DNA of 43,919 bases from Rikenella sp. (GTDB lineage: Bacteria; Bacteroidota; Bacteroidia; Bacteroidales; Rikenellaceae), in assembly GCA_022511025.1 (NCBI GenBank), contig JAFLSI010000004.1:4329-48247 (forward strand), read 5' to 3'. Position numbers and translations under genes: made by a program. The notes under the pieces were generated by a model. That model worked only from the letters and a program-made list of their open reading frames with translations. It had not been told where the DNA came from and did no database searches. Shown piece by piece: positions 7,376 to 17,800 of the stretch. Within the stretch, counting starts at the first letter, position 1. Every line of letters starts with the position of its first letter.

Positions 7376-8539
7376 ATGAAATTTTTGATCTTGTTTGCTT
7401 TGACGATCGGCCTGATTTCGTGTGCCGAGAGGGTGTCGGACGGGTCTGCAGGAGAGGGCTGGATTACGCTTCGGATCGATCCGGGGGCGATCTCCGAACC
7501 CGAACTGAAGATCGACAGTTTTGTCGATTCCGTCCGGTTCGTCAAATTAGAAACGACCGAACGGTGCATAATCGGACAAATCTCCCGGCTGTTTTTCATA
7601 GACAGCCTTCTTGTTGCTGTAGACAGCAAAGCCGGCACGCTGCTGTTTTTCGACAACCGGGGAAAATACCTCCGTACATTCGACAAACGAGGCAGAGCAC
7701 CCGGCGAATACACCCGAATTACGTGTGCCCTTTACGATTCGATCCGGCAGCAGATCGCGATCTACGACGGTCCGATGCGGAAATTGCTGTTCTACCGTCT
7801 GGATGGCATATTGATCCGGGAAATTCTGGATTTTTGCGAACAGGCGGTCATTCGCGATCTGATCAATCTGCCGGACGGCTCTTTTCTGTGTTATTTGCCC
7901 GATGCGGTCGTGGGACAGAGAGGGTATGACGATCGGTATATCGGACTTTGGAAAGTAGACAGTGCCGGCCGCTTTGTCAAGAACTTTTTGACATACCGCA
8001 CCCTCTACCCCATATCGATACCTCGATACGGGGCCTACCTAACCCATTTAGACGGAGACCGAATCGGATTCACTGACGGCGTAACGGGCGATATCTACCG
8101 TTTTGAACAGGATTCACTGTACAAATACATCGCCTACGACATCGTCGGACCCAAGATTACCGATTTCCCCGACCGACAAGCCGTACCGGGGAGTGAGTTC
8201 GCTTATGTCGGGCCGATGTGGGCCGAACAAAAGGGGGATTACGTCTATTCCTTCTGGAGCGACGACCGGGATCTGTTTCCGGTGCTTTACTCCGGTCGGG
8301 ACGACCGGCTGACGGTGGCAGAACTGCCCGACCGGCGGTATGTCGTCGGACAGCATGTGCCGAATAATCGGAACCGCGTCATGACGCTGGTCGTTACCGG
8401 GGAGGATATTTTGTTGCAGCAGTCGTTCTCTTATCCGGAAGAAATCGAACGGGTCGTTCTGCGGCAGGTGGAGGGCATGACCGAGGAACAGATCGCCGAG
8501 ATGAACCCTTTAGTGGAGATATGGCACATAAAACCCTGA
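7376..8539 (+). CDS. 6-bladed beta-propeller lipoprotein
   Basis: The ORF track entry begins far upstream inside lepB. The real start is the ATG at 7376, which gives MKFLILFALTIGLISC, a lipoprotein signal with lipobox LISC (387 aa). The protein shows FVDSVRFVKLETTERC at the domain start, then AVDSKAGTLLFFDNRGKYLR and FDKRGRAPGEYTRI, the conserved GPGE-like turn with A in place of G. Near the C-terminus is VEGMTEEQIAEMNP, a short helix shared by this subgroup. A degraded paralogue follows at 8751. It is transcribed away from lepB, with a TACATTTG box upstream. Its role is unknown beyond being an envelope-anchored propeller. Confidence 0.75.
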   Translation: MKFLILFALTIGLISCAERVSDGSAGEGWITLRIDPGAISEPELKIDSFVDSVRFVKLETTERCIIGQISRLFFIDSLLVAVDSKAGTLLFFDNRGKYLRTFDKRGRAPGEYTRITCALYDSIRQQIAIYDGPMRKLLFYRLDGILIREILDFCEQAVIRDLINLPDGSFLCYLPDAVVGQRGYDDRYIGLWKVDSAGRFVKNFLTYRTLYPISIPRYGAYLTHLDGDRIGFTDGVTGDIYRFEQDSLYKYIAYDIVGPKITDFPDRQAVPGSEFAYVGPMWAEQKGDYVYSFWSDDRDLFPVLYSGRDDRLTVAELPDRRYVVGQHVPNNRNRVMTLVVTGEDILLQQSFSYPEEIERVVLRQVEGMTEEQIAEMNPLVEIWHIKP

Positions 8540-8604
8540 ACCGAAGGAGGGGGCTATGGGGTGGGACTATAAAACGATCGGTTTAGCCTCCCGTCAATTT
8601 TTAC

Positions 8605-8728
8605 TTGGCACAAAGCAGGATGTTCTTGTTGCCAAATGTCGAATCCTCATTCGGCCTGTGCCATGGGTGAAACAGGCACGTGTTAATTTTTGCTGATCCG
8701 GGTGGCTATTTCATCGAAACAGCCACCC
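8605..8728 (+). other. Intergenic segment with three successive inverted repeats
   Basis: Between the intact propeller gene and its decayed copy there are three short stem-loops: TTGGCA/TGCCAA (8605-8635), GCCTGT/ACAGGC (8654-8677, followed by a T-rich GTTAATTTTT), and GGGTGGCT/AGCCACCC (8700-8728). The second could be a weak terminator for the upstream gene. No ORF is seen here. Confidence 0.35.
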
Positions 8729-8750
8729 GCTTGTAAACTACGATCCCATC

Positions 8751-9447
8751 ATGAGAAAACTATTTTCCTTGTTGCTGCCGTGCCTGTTGCTGGCTTGTGG
8801 AGAAAAAAGGGCGAAGGTGTCGGTCGATGAGACACAAACCATAACGATTCCTGTCGATTTCAAAGAGTTGCAGGATGCTAAAATCCAATTGTCGGATTTC
8901 ATCGATTCGGTGGTTTGGATTCCGCTGGAACTGACCCCGGAATGTGTTATCGGTAAGATTTCGCACGTCTATTTTTCAGACAGCTCGATTCTGATTACAG
9001 ACTCAAAGGCTGGGACATTGCTGTTCTTTGACAGGAACGGCAAATATCGCTACAAGATCGACCATCGGGGCCGGGGTACGGGAGAGTACGCCGCAATCCG
9101 TCATGCACTATACGACTCGGCACGACATCGCATTTGGGTTTACGACGACATTTTGAGCAAAGTAATCTGTTACACCTTGGATGGAACCCTGATCCGGGAA
9201 ATTCCAAACTTCAACGAAGGATATGTCATTCGCGATCTGGTCGATCTGCCGGACGGTCGGTTCCTATGTTATACCGACGATGGATTCGTCGGCCAGGGAC
9301 AAGGGATCGACTCTTCTTTGGCTGCTCGATTCCGATACCTCTACGCCTAAAACAAAAGAGAGGATCAGAAATCTGATCGAGGGGATGAGTCTCGACGAAG
9401 TAGAAAATATGAATCCGGTTCTGCAACTTTGGTTTGTCAGATCGTAA
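8751..9447 (+). pseudogene. Decayed 6-bladed beta-propeller lipoprotein (internal deletion and frameshift)
   Basis: The N-terminal part in one frame (MRKLFSLLLPCLLLAC, lipobox LLAC, then SVVWIPLELTPECVIG and KIDHRGRGTGEYAA) is clearly paralogous to the gene at 7376. That frame stops at 9350 after an unrelated tail. In another frame, ending at 9447, the family C-terminus IEGMSLDEVENMNPVLQLWF is intact and aligns with VEGMTEEQIAEMNPLVEIWH of the paralogue. About 155 residues of middle blades are missing and the join is out of frame, near 9290-9310. The copy therefore cannot make a complete propeller. A 199-residue truncated product from the first frame is possible but unlikely to fold. Confidence 0.8.
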
Positions 9448-9467
9448 TAAAAAACAGTCGAACGTTG

Positions 9468-9835
9468 ATGAAACCGATATGGCTATTTTCGGCGGTGTTT
9501 CTGCCGTTTTTTGCGAGTTCCTGCCGAACCCGCAACATACAGAAAACAATCGAAGCATTTGTCGGTCAGACAATCGTTTTGCCGGACAACATGCAGCCCG
9601 TGTTAATCGGAACAGCATCGACCGAAGTACGATGCTTTTTCGCTACCCTATGTACATCGACCGGGAATGCCGTTTCCCAGCCCTCAACCCAACCCTGCCG
9701 AAAGATCCCCGATTGCACGTTTTCTTACTCGATCACGAGAACCGCGTCGTGCTGGTTGGGAGTCCTATCGGGAACAAGAATCTGTGGGAGCTATACAAAC
9801 AACAAATAGAACACCTGACAGCCGAGACCGAATGA
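9468..9835 (+). pseudogene. Decayed thioredoxin-like lipoprotein gene
   Basis: From the ATG at 9468 the frame reads MKPIWLFSAVFLPFFASSC (lipoprotein signal), then FVGQTIVLPDNMQPVLIG, the opening of a Bacteroidales family of short redoxin-like lipoproteins found near NVEALA and propeller genes. The frame then loses sense. A different frame continues with RLHVFLLDHENRVVLVGSPI and WELYKQQIEHL up to 9835, which is the end of the same family. The expected middle, with a Cys-containing thioredoxin-type active site, is missing, so both a deletion and a frameshift have occurred. Family recognition is from memory of the motif and moderately certain. That two frames make one gene is seen directly. Confidence 0.6.
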
Positions 9836-9836
9836 G

Positions 9837-11678
9837 ATGAACGACCGCTTCCCTACCCACCTGTCGCGCACAATCGCCGGGGCCGTGATTTTGGCCCTTG
9901 TCGGAGCCGTCGCCGTCGTTTCGTACCGGTACATCGACCCGACCATCACCTTGCGAGATTACTATGTCCGGTTCGTGATCGGGATCGGCGCGGCCGTCGC
10001 TTTCCTCTGTCTGTGCCAAACCCGGAGGATCGACTGCTGCGTCGCCGACCTACTGATCCTGCTGTTCGGAGCCTATTGCACCGCCAACGGCTGGTTGTCC
10101 GGCAGCGAGCCGGACAACCAGCCTCCCGTCTTCATCCTGAGTCTTTCCCTGTACTTCACCGTACGCATCTTCCTCGCCTTCTGCCCGAAAATCGCACAAG
10201 GAATCCTGCTGGCCATCCTGCTCTCCGGACTCTACGAAGGATTCGTCGGCCTGCGGCAGCTGTTCGGCGTCCAAGTTTCGGCACATCCGCTCTACAAATT
10301 CACCGGCACCCTGCACAACCCCGGCCCCTACGCCGGATACATCGCAGCCGTCGCCTGCATCGCCCTCTGCTTCATCCTGCGGAACTACCGGAACATACGG
10401 CTCGTGAAAACACCCCATCCGACCCGATTCATCCGACAAAACCTGACCGTCAGGAACGGACTGTTCGGCGGCAGCTGTTTGATGCTTGCGGTCTGTTGTC
10501 TGCTGCTTCCGGCATCGATGAGCCGGTCGGCTTGGCTGAGTTTGGCTCTGACAGGCAGCCTCATCCTCCTGCGGGAGACCGGAGCGGGACAACGGCTCCG
10601 ACAGTTCTGGCGCGAACACCGGAGAGCAGGACTCACCCTGATGCTGTTGAGCTTCGCTCTGCTGACAGCGGTCGGCATCGGGACCTACAGCCTGAAACAG
10701 GGTTCGGCCGACGGCCGGCTTTTGATCTGGCAGGTCTCCGCCCGCTTGGCCAGACAGCACCCGCTGACCGGAATCGGCACGGGCAGATTCGCCCCCCGAT
10801 ATGCCGAAGCGCAGGCCGAATATTTGGCCACCCTGCCCGAAGCGGCCCCCGAAATTCAGGTGGCCGGCACCCCCGACTACGCTTTCAATGAATACCTCCA
10901 CCTGCTGGTGGAACAGGGAGGGATAGGCTGCCTTCTGGCTCTGTCAGTGCTGTTCTTCACCTTCCGGCATCTCCCGCGCGACAACCGGGAGTTTCTCTAT
11001 GCAGCCGTCGCCCTGCTCATCTTTGCCCTGACCTCTTATCCCTTTCACCTATGGCCCACCTCGATCCTGTTCCTCCTCAGCCTCGCCGTCCTGAACAGCG
11101 GCCGGAGAGGGGTCGACGGCAAACCGGCGCTGCTGTTCTTGCTGCCGGCGGCAATCGCGTTTTATGCCTGGTGTTGGCCGAAATGGAGCGAGGAGCTGAA
11201 AGCCCAGTCCGAGTGGAACCGGCTGCGCCCGCTGTACCATGCGAAACTCTATCGGACCGTCGTGCCAGACTACGAAAAACTCTACGGGCAGCTGAACGGC
11301 GAGGCCCGCTTCCTCTATGAATACGCCTATGTGCTCAACCAGCTCGAACGCTACGCCGAGAGCAACCGGATCATCGACCGGGGGATCGGGTTGGACAGCG
11401 ATCCCATGTTCTACAACATTCGGGGGAACAACTGCCGGGCATTGAAAGAGTACGACCGGGCCGAATCCGATTACCGCCACGCCTATGCCCTGCTGCCCAA
11501 CCGGTTGTATCCGCTCTACCTGCTGACCCGGCTCTACTTCGAACAGGGAGACACCCTCCGAGGGGAGAGGGCGGCCCGTGCCGTTCTGGAGTTCCGGCCC
11601 AAGGTGTCCTCCCCGGCTACGGCCAGCATGAAAAGCGAAGCGGAAAAACTGTTGAACGAGGTGGCGAAACGGGAATAA
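9837..11678 (+). CDS. O-antigen-ligase-like (Wzy_C) membrane protein with C-terminal TPR repeats
   Basis: 613 residues. About ten hydrophobic membrane segments span residues 15-410, with a large periplasmic loop containing GRLLIWQVSARLARQHPLTG and IGTGRF (about 291-320) and the FNEYLHLLVEQGG motif (about 352-364) typical of Wzy_C proteins. Helical TPR-like repeats follow (about 460-600: LNGEARFLYEYAYVLNQLER, then AESDYRHAYALLPNRLY). The Wzy_C superfamily includes WaaL O-antigen ligases, Wzy polymerases and PglL/PilO-type protein O-oligosaccharyltransferases, so the exact acceptor is open. Its start overlaps the end of the decayed thioredoxin-like gene, and it is convergent with the RND operon. 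A related architecture is encoded at 31033-33381 in the lanthipeptide operon. Confidence 0.75.
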   Translation: MNDRFPTHLSRTIAGAVILALVGAVAVVSYRYIDPTITLRDYYVRFVIGIGAAVAFLCLCQTRRIDCCVADLLILLFGAYCTANGWLSGSEPDNQPPVFILSLSLYFTVRIFLAFCPKIAQGILLAILLSGLYEGFVGLRQLFGVQVSAHPLYKFTGTLHNPGPYAGYIAAVACIALCFILRNYRNIRLVKTPHPTRFIRQNLTVRNGLFGGSCLMLAVCCLLLPASMSRSAWLSLALTGSLILLRETGAGQRLRQFWREHRRAGLTLMLLSFALLTAVGIGTYSLKQGSADGRLLIWQVSARLARQHPLTGIGTGRFAPRYAEAQAEYLATLPEAAPEIQVAGTPDYAFNEYLHLLVEQGGIGCLLALSVLFFTFRHLPRDNREFLYAAVALLIFALTSYPFHLWPTSILFLLSLAVLNSGRRGVDGKPALLFLLPAAIAFYAWCWPKWSEELKAQSEWNRLRPLYHAKLYRTVVPDYEKLYGQLNGEARFLYEYAYVLNQLERYAESNRIIDRGIGLDSDPMFYNIRGNNCRALKEYDRAESDYRHAYALLPNRLYPLYLLTRLYFEQGDTLRGERAARAVLEFRPKVSSPATASMKSEAEKLLNEVAKRE

Positions 11679-11688
11679 ATCGCGCCCT

Positions 11689-14600
11689 TTATTTCTTCAT
11701 CGGCAGCAGAATCGGCAGGAAAAACAGAATCGCCACCAAAGAGAAGAGCATCCCTCCCATCGCCCCCGCCGCGAACGAGAACCAGAACGGTTCGCGGCTG
11801 ATGACCACGAACGGGATCAACCCCAGCACAGTCGACAGCACGGTGAGCATAATCGGAACGATTTTGCGGTTATAGGCCCGGAGATAGGTCCGCAGCCCCG
11901 CCCGAATCCCATTCCTCCGCAGGGTGTTGTAGTCGTTGATGAGGTAGATGCCGGCATTGACCACCAACCCGCTCAGCAGCACGAACGAAGCGAAGCCCCC
12001 TTGGTCGAACTTCAGGCCGAAGCAGTAGAAGGTCAGAAAGACGCCGATAAACGAGATGGGAATCATCGCGATAATCACCAGCGGCTGACGCAGGGACTCG
12101 AAAAGAATCGAGCAGATGAAATAAATGATCAAAATCACCAATCCCAGCAATCCGTAGGGTTTCCCGTCGTTATCCCCTCCCCACCAGCCCGTGCTGCGGT
12201 TGTCCCGGACGCTGTAGCCCACCGGCAGCTCTTTCCGGAGCCGTTCGACCTGCCGCGCGGTGAACCGCGAGGCCAATTCGTAAGAGCCTACGAAGTCGAA
12301 AGCCACGAGCAGCGAGTACTGCTGGTTGTATTTGTAGATGTTGTTTCCCGAACGGCGTTTGGCCATGCTGCCCAAGTCGGCGAGTTTCACGTTCCGGTCG
12401 CCGAGGGTCAGAATGTCGTTCTGCATATGCCAGGCGTCGAACCGGTCGGCCTCCGACGAGACTAACACCGCCTGCTCCATCGCGCCCCGGTTGTAGAACG
12501 ACGGCAGCGAACTGCGGTACACCTGCTGGCGCAGTGCCCGGTAGTACTCCACCGGGCTGATGCCGTAGAGGGCGAAACGCTCGAAATCGAAATCGAGGTA
12601 AAATTCGGTCCGGCCGTCGCTGCCCCGGAAATCGAACCGCCCCATGATCTCCGGATCCGACACCCGCGGGTTGGTCGAAAGCGAATCCGCCAAAGCCTGC
12701 GCATAGCGGTAGAGCTGCTCGTAATTATACCCCCGCAGCGTAATCCAGTTCGACTTCCAGCCCGAACTCAGGCTGTTGTTGAATCCCTGCCCCACCCCAT
12801 GGATGCTCCATGTCGCCCCTCCCAAGCTGATCGCCTTGGAGGTGCACAGGTCTTTGAGCCGGAAAGCGAACCCCGTCTGTTCGGCCTCCGGAGTGAACGT
12901 TACCGTGATCCGGCCGTTGTCGTAGCCGGTGATCGAGGTGCGGAACCGGTCGATCTCGTCGAACCCGCTCAGGAAGTTCTCCATGTCCTGCATGGTCTCG
13001 TTCAGCTGGTGCACCGTACACCCTTCGGGCAGTTTGGCGGCGATCACCAATTGCGTCCGCTCCGGATTGCCGGAGAAATTGGAGTTGTAGACCTCTTTGG
13101 CAAAGAGGCGCATGGAGCCTCCCAACGCCCCCTCGACATAGGTTTTGGCCTTTTGCTGGTACCAGCTGCTGCCGATCGTCGCATTGTAGGCCCGCACCCA
13201 AAGGGTCGAGTCGCGCTTCGGTTCCCCTTTGTGTTCGATTTTGGCCGGGAGCAGCTGCACGGGCAGGCCGAAGCCCAGCACCGCCGCCGCAATATACACC
13301 CCTTTGAACCGTCTGCCGTGCCGCAGGAAACGGCCGTAACCCGCCGTCAACCGGGCCACCCGCCGTTTCCCGCGCGTGCGGTACCTCCGGCGCAGCCGCC
13401 CCGGCCGGTCATGAACCGGACACTTGTCCAACAAAGCCGGTATAAAAAGCACCGATATCGCCATCGACACGACCAAGTTGATGACGATGACGGCACAGAA
13501 ATCGGTCAGATTTTCACGCTGGCTCTCCGGCAGAAAAAGCACCACGCTCAGCGCCCCGATGGTGGTCAGCAAGGCCCCCATGATGGCCAGAAAGACCCGC
13601 CGGTCGCGAAACCGGCCGTAGTGGTCGATCATGATGATCGAGGTGTCGATAATCATCCCCAGCGACACCGTAATCCCGGCCAAAGAGTAGAGATGGATCT
13701 CCAGTCCGAAAAGGTTGTAGAAGATGAACGCGACCAACACATTGCCGGCCAAGGTCAGCACGATCATCCACAGGTAGCGGAAACTGCGGCTCGTGAGGAA
13801 GACGAAGAGCAGCAAAATCAGCACCGACAGGCCGGTTCGCCAATAGATCTTGTTCAACTCTTTGCGGATGTAGTCGGAGGTGTCGTCGACCAGAGTCAGG
13901 GAGTAGCCCTCCGGCAGATCGGCGGCCATACGGTCCGCCTCGGCCTTGAGCCGGTCGGTCAGCACGAGGGTGTTGACATGTTTCTCGGCATAAACCGTGA
14001 GGTTGATGTTGTTCAGGCCGTTGATCCGGTAATAGGTGTTCGGCTGTTTCTGCCGGTGTCCGATCGTGGCGATCTCGCCGAGCCGCACCATGCGGCCGCC
14101 GGTGTTCTTGACCAGCAGATCGTCCCACTGCTCCGGCGGCAGCGGGGTCTGTCTCAGCCCCACGCGGATTTGCCTCAAGCCGCCCCGGTCTCCATCCGAA
14201 GCTGCGACCGACCCCAGTCCCAACTGGTCATTCCGGTTCCATGCCTCGAACGAGGCTCGTATATCCTCTGCCGTAATGCCCAACGTGGCGCAGCGGTTCG
14301 GATCGAACGTTACGATCCACTCGAACGGGGTCGCCCCCGTTACCGAGACGTTGTTCACCCCCTCCATTTTGGAGAGCGGTTCGGCCAGATACTGCTCCGT
14401 GTACCGGGCGATCTGCCACGTCGGCAGGTCGGCGTTGATGGTATAGGTCAATACCGGTGAAGCGCTCTCGCCGTCTATGCCGGTCGAGAGCTGCGGATAG
14501 GAGACCCCCTCCGGCAGCGAGGCGTAAAGCTGCCGGATCCGGGACGAAATCTCGAACCGGATGGCATCCATATTGGCCTCTTTCTTGAAAGAGAGCGACA

Positions 14601-14865
14601 CCGTGCCGCCGTCCTTGTACGAGGCGGAATACATCTCCTGTATGCCCGAAACCGAGGCGAGCGCCCCTTCGATCTTCGAGGTTACCTCCTGTTCGACCAC
14701 GCGGGCCGAGGCTCCCTGCCATCCGTACCACACGCTGATCCCTTTCTGGCTCACCCGAGGCGAATACTGGATGCTGAGCAGCGGGATCATCGCCCCCCCG
14801 ATCAGCATCAGGGTCGCCATCACCAAGATCACCGTGAACGGGGAGATATGCCGTCGGTCGGTCAT
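11689..14865 (-). CDS. RND efflux permease (HAE1/AcrB-type), second subunit
   Basis: 1058 residues, the usual length for inner-membrane RND transporters, with TM1 at about 12-32, a periplasmic porter domain, TM2-6 at about 342-480, a second porter domain, and TM8-12 at the C-terminus. Such pumps export drugs, bile salts or lipids using the proton gradient. In TM4, where AcrB has two aspartates, this protein has GMIIDTSIIMIDH (Asp407 then Thr). In the TM10 region the usual Lys-Asn is replaced by LVVNAGIYLIND. Proton relay may therefore differ from AcrB. The start overlaps the stop of the other RND gene by 4 nt (ATGA), which implies translational coupling and probably a mixed trimer or paired pumps. 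It is last in the operon. Confidence 0.88.
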   Translation of the reverse strand: MTDRRHISPFTVILVMATLMLIGGAMIPLLSIQYSPRVSQKGISVWYGWQGASARVVEQEVTSKIEGALASVSGIQEMYSASYKDGGTVSLSFKKEANMDAIRFEISSRIRQLYASLPEGVSYPQLSTGIDGESASPVLTYTINADLPTWQIARYTEQYLAEPLSKMEGVNNVSVTGATPFEWIVTFDPNRCATLGITAEDIRASFEAWNRNDQLGLGSVAASDGDRGGLRQIRVGLRQTPLPPEQWDDLLVKNTGGRMVRLGEIATIGHRQKQPNTYYRINGLNNINLTVYAEKHVNTLVLTDRLKAEADRMAADLPEGYSLTLVDDTSDYIRKELNKIYWRTGLSVLILLLFVFLTSRSFRYLWMIVLTLAGNVLVAFIFYNLFGLEIHLYSLAGITVSLGMIIDTSIIMIDHYGRFRDRRVFLAIMGALLTTIGALSVVLFLPESQRENLTDFCAVIVINLVVSMAISVLFIPALLDKCPVHDRPGRLRRRYRTRGKRRVARLTAGYGRFLRHGRRFKGVYIAAAVLGFGLPVQLLPAKIEHKGEPKRDSTLWVRAYNATIGSSWYQQKAKTYVEGALGGSMRLFAKEVYNSNFSGNPERTQLVIAAKLPEGCTVHQLNETMQDMENFLSGFDEIDRFRTSITGYDNGRITVTFTPEAEQTGFAFRLKDLCTSKAISLGGATWSIHGVGQGFNNSLSSGWKSNWITLRGYNYEQLYRYAQALADSLSTNPRVSDPEIMGRFDFRGSDGRTEFYLDFDFERFALYGISPVEYYRALRQQVYRSSLPSFYNRGAMEQAVLVSSEADRFDAWHMQNDILTLGDRNVKLADLGSMAKRRSGNNIYKYNQQYSLLVAFDFVGSYELASRFTARQVERLRKELPVGYSVRDNRSTGWWGGDNDGKPYGLLGLVILIIYFICSILFESLRQPLVIIAMIPISFIGVFLTFYCFGLKFDQGGFASFVLLSGLVVNAGIYLINDYNTLRRNGIRAGLRTYLRAYNRKIVPIMLTVLSTVLGLIPFVVISREPFWFSFAAGAMGGMLFSLVAILFFLPILLPMKK

Positions 14866-17800
14866 GACTTGCGTTTGCGATAGATGTGATAGTAAAAGAG
14901 AGGGATGATGTAAACGCTGGCAACGGTGCCGAAGATCATCCCGCCGATAATGGCCAGCGACAGCGGCCGCTGGAGGTCGTTCCCCATCCCGCCCGAAAAG
15001 AGAAACGGCACGATAGCCAGAATCGTGGTCAGCGAGGTCATCACGATCGGTTTGAAGCGCCGGTCGCCCCCGGTGAGCACGACCCGGAGAATGCCGTATC
15101 CTTCCCGGCGCAGGCGGTTGAAGGTATCGACTTTCAGAATGGAGTCGTTAATGACGATCCCGCTCATCACCACCAACCCGATGAGCGACATCAGGTTGAT
15201 CGTCGCGCCGCACGCCCACAGCACGAACAAAGCGCCCGAGAGGTCGACCACGATCTCGGAGAGGATGATGAACGGCTGGACGAGCGATTCGAACTGCGAA
15301 GCCAAGATGAAATAGAGCAGCAGCAGCGACACGGAAAAGACCAGAATGAGCTGTTTCAGCATGTCGCGGTTGTCGAACCAGCTTCCGGAGAACCCGGCCT
15401 CGAAATTCGCATCCCGGTCCACCGCCCCGCGGACAGCCGCTATGGTCTGCGGCACCGCCCGGTCGGGCACGTCGAGGTTCAGCGGGTAGTACTCCCCTTC
15501 GTTTCCGGAAACGATGCGGCGCAGGTCGCGGTCCGGACTCTCGGTAACCAACCGGCCGACGGGAATCTCCACCTTGTCGGCCGACAGCACGGTCAGCTCG
15601 GCCAGCAGCCTCTGCACGCTCTGCTGCTGCCTCCCTCCTAACGACACGGGCAGCGAGTATTGCCCCTGCCGGATCTCCAGAATCCGGTTCTCGTTGAACG
15701 CGCGTTTGAGGGCGGAATAGAGGGTGTTGTAATCCACTTTGTAGAGCGACATCAAGTCGCGGTCGGCATACAGCGTAATGTGTTCCTGCCACGCGACCGG
15801 TTCGACCGGCACCGCTCCGGCGAGGCTGTCGGCAATGGCGGCGAGGAGCCGGTTGAGTTTGTCCGGTTCGGCCGTCCCGCCCGCCGCCCGCAACCGGGCT
15901 GTCAGGAGGGCTGCCTTGTCGGCAAAAATCATCTCGAAGATATTTCCGGCCTCTTTCGTCCGGAAGAGGGCATCCGGGAAAGCTGCCTGCACATAAGCCT
16001 GCGCCCGCGCCACGACCGGTTCCAACGAGTCCGGATCGGAGACCCGGACATAGACGAGCGATTCGTTCCCCGAGATATCGGCGGTGTGCGACAGCACGAA
16101 CTGCTGTTGTCCCGCCAGCACCGTGGCATGCACCACCGCCCGGCCCAAAGCGCCGACCAACTCTTCCGAGCGGCTGCGGTTCTCCTCCGGGGGTATCGGC
16201 TGGTTCCAGTCCACGTGCAGAATCACCTCCTCCTTGTCCATAGCGGGCATGGCGCTCTTGTCCAACTCGACATAGAAGAGCGCGCCGGCTGCGGTAAACC
16301 CGACCGCCAAGAGCAGCACGAGCCATTGGTGGCGGAACACCCACCGCAGGCTCTGTTCGTAAGCCCGCTCCATGTTGCGCACTCCGATCCGCTGCAAGAT
16401 GCGGTTCCGCCCCCGTCGCTGCTGTCTCCGGTAGAGCAGATAGTAATAGACCGGGATCGTCGTCATCGCCACGATCAAGGAGGAGGCCAGCCCGATGGCC
16501 ACGGCCATCGCCTGGTCATAGAACATCGCGCCGGCAATCCCGCTCAGGAAAATCAGAGGGACGAAAATCGAGCAGGTGGTCAGCATCGAGCTGAGCAGGG
16601 CGGAGAAGACTTCGCCCGCCCCGGCAATCACCGCCTCTTTGAGGGTATCGCCCCGGTCCCAGCGCTGGGAGATGTTGTCGATCACGACAATGGAGTTGTC
16701 GACCATCATCCCGAGCCCCAGCATCAAGCCGGACAGCGAGATAATGTTAATCGAGATTCCGATGAGGAAGAAAAAGAGCAGCGACACGACCAACGACAGC
16801 GGTATGGTCAGCGTAATCAGGAACGGCGCGCGGAAGTCCTGCATAAAGAGGCAGATCGCCAGACAGGCCAGCACGGCTCCGACAATGAGGTTGTTTTTGA
16901 GGTTGCCGATCGAGTAGTCGAGCAGCTGGGTCTGGTCGCGCGTAACGGTGAAGTCGATGTCGGGATAGTCCCGTTCGAAGTAGTCGACCAGCTGCCCCAC
17001 TTCGGACTTGAGATCGCCCATGCGGGCGTCGGACTGTTTGATCACGGCCATCGTAACGGCCTCCCGCCCGTCCGAAAGCACCATCCCCTGCCGGGCCTGC
17101 GGCCGCTCGGTAACGGAGGCCAGTTCGTTCAGCCGGTAGATCCGCCCGTCGATACTGAGCGGTATCCGTTCGATATCCTGCCGGCCGCCGAGCGTGGAGC
17201 TGAACCGGATATCGTACTGGTACTGTCCGTCCCGCACGGTCAGGTTGCCCATGTCGATGTTGTTGGCCCGGATGGCCTGTCCGATCTGTTCGGGGTCGAT
17301 GCCCATCGCCTCGATCCGGGCCATGTCGGGGGTTACGACCAATTCCGGGTAGAGCCGGCCGCTTATATCCACGAACGCCACTTGCGGCAGCTGTTCGAGC
17401 CGTTTGGCAATGACGGTGGCCGCAAAGTTGCTCATCTCGATCAGGCGATTCTCGCGGGCCGTCGGACTGAGCGCCCGGGTTTCGGGCCGGTCGGCCAAGG
17501 TCAGGTTGAGATAAAAGGCCGGGATGTCCGTCGCGCTGGCTTTCACGACGGTCGGCCGTTCGATCTCCTTGGGTAGCGACCCCATGGCCCGGTCGATCCG
17601 TTCGTTGACGTCGATAAAGAGGTAGTCGATGTCGGCTCCGTAGTCGAACTGCAAAAAGATAATCCCCACGCCGTCTTTGGCCTCGGCGGTCATTTCGCGG
17701 AGGTGGCCGGTCTGCATCAGCTGCGACCGCAGCGGATTGATTACCGAAGCCTGCAACTCGCGGGCCGGGGTGTTCGGCGCATTGACCCGCACGGTGATCT

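Noticed and set aside
6289-7929. 546-aa plus-strand ORF over lepB and the next gene
   Set aside because: It is a GC-rich antisense shadow of lepB, with His/Pro/Arg-rich low-information protein.
15660-17576. 638-aa plus-strand ORF inside the RND gene
   Set aside because: It is an antisense shadow of a clear RND permease, with no recognisable domain.
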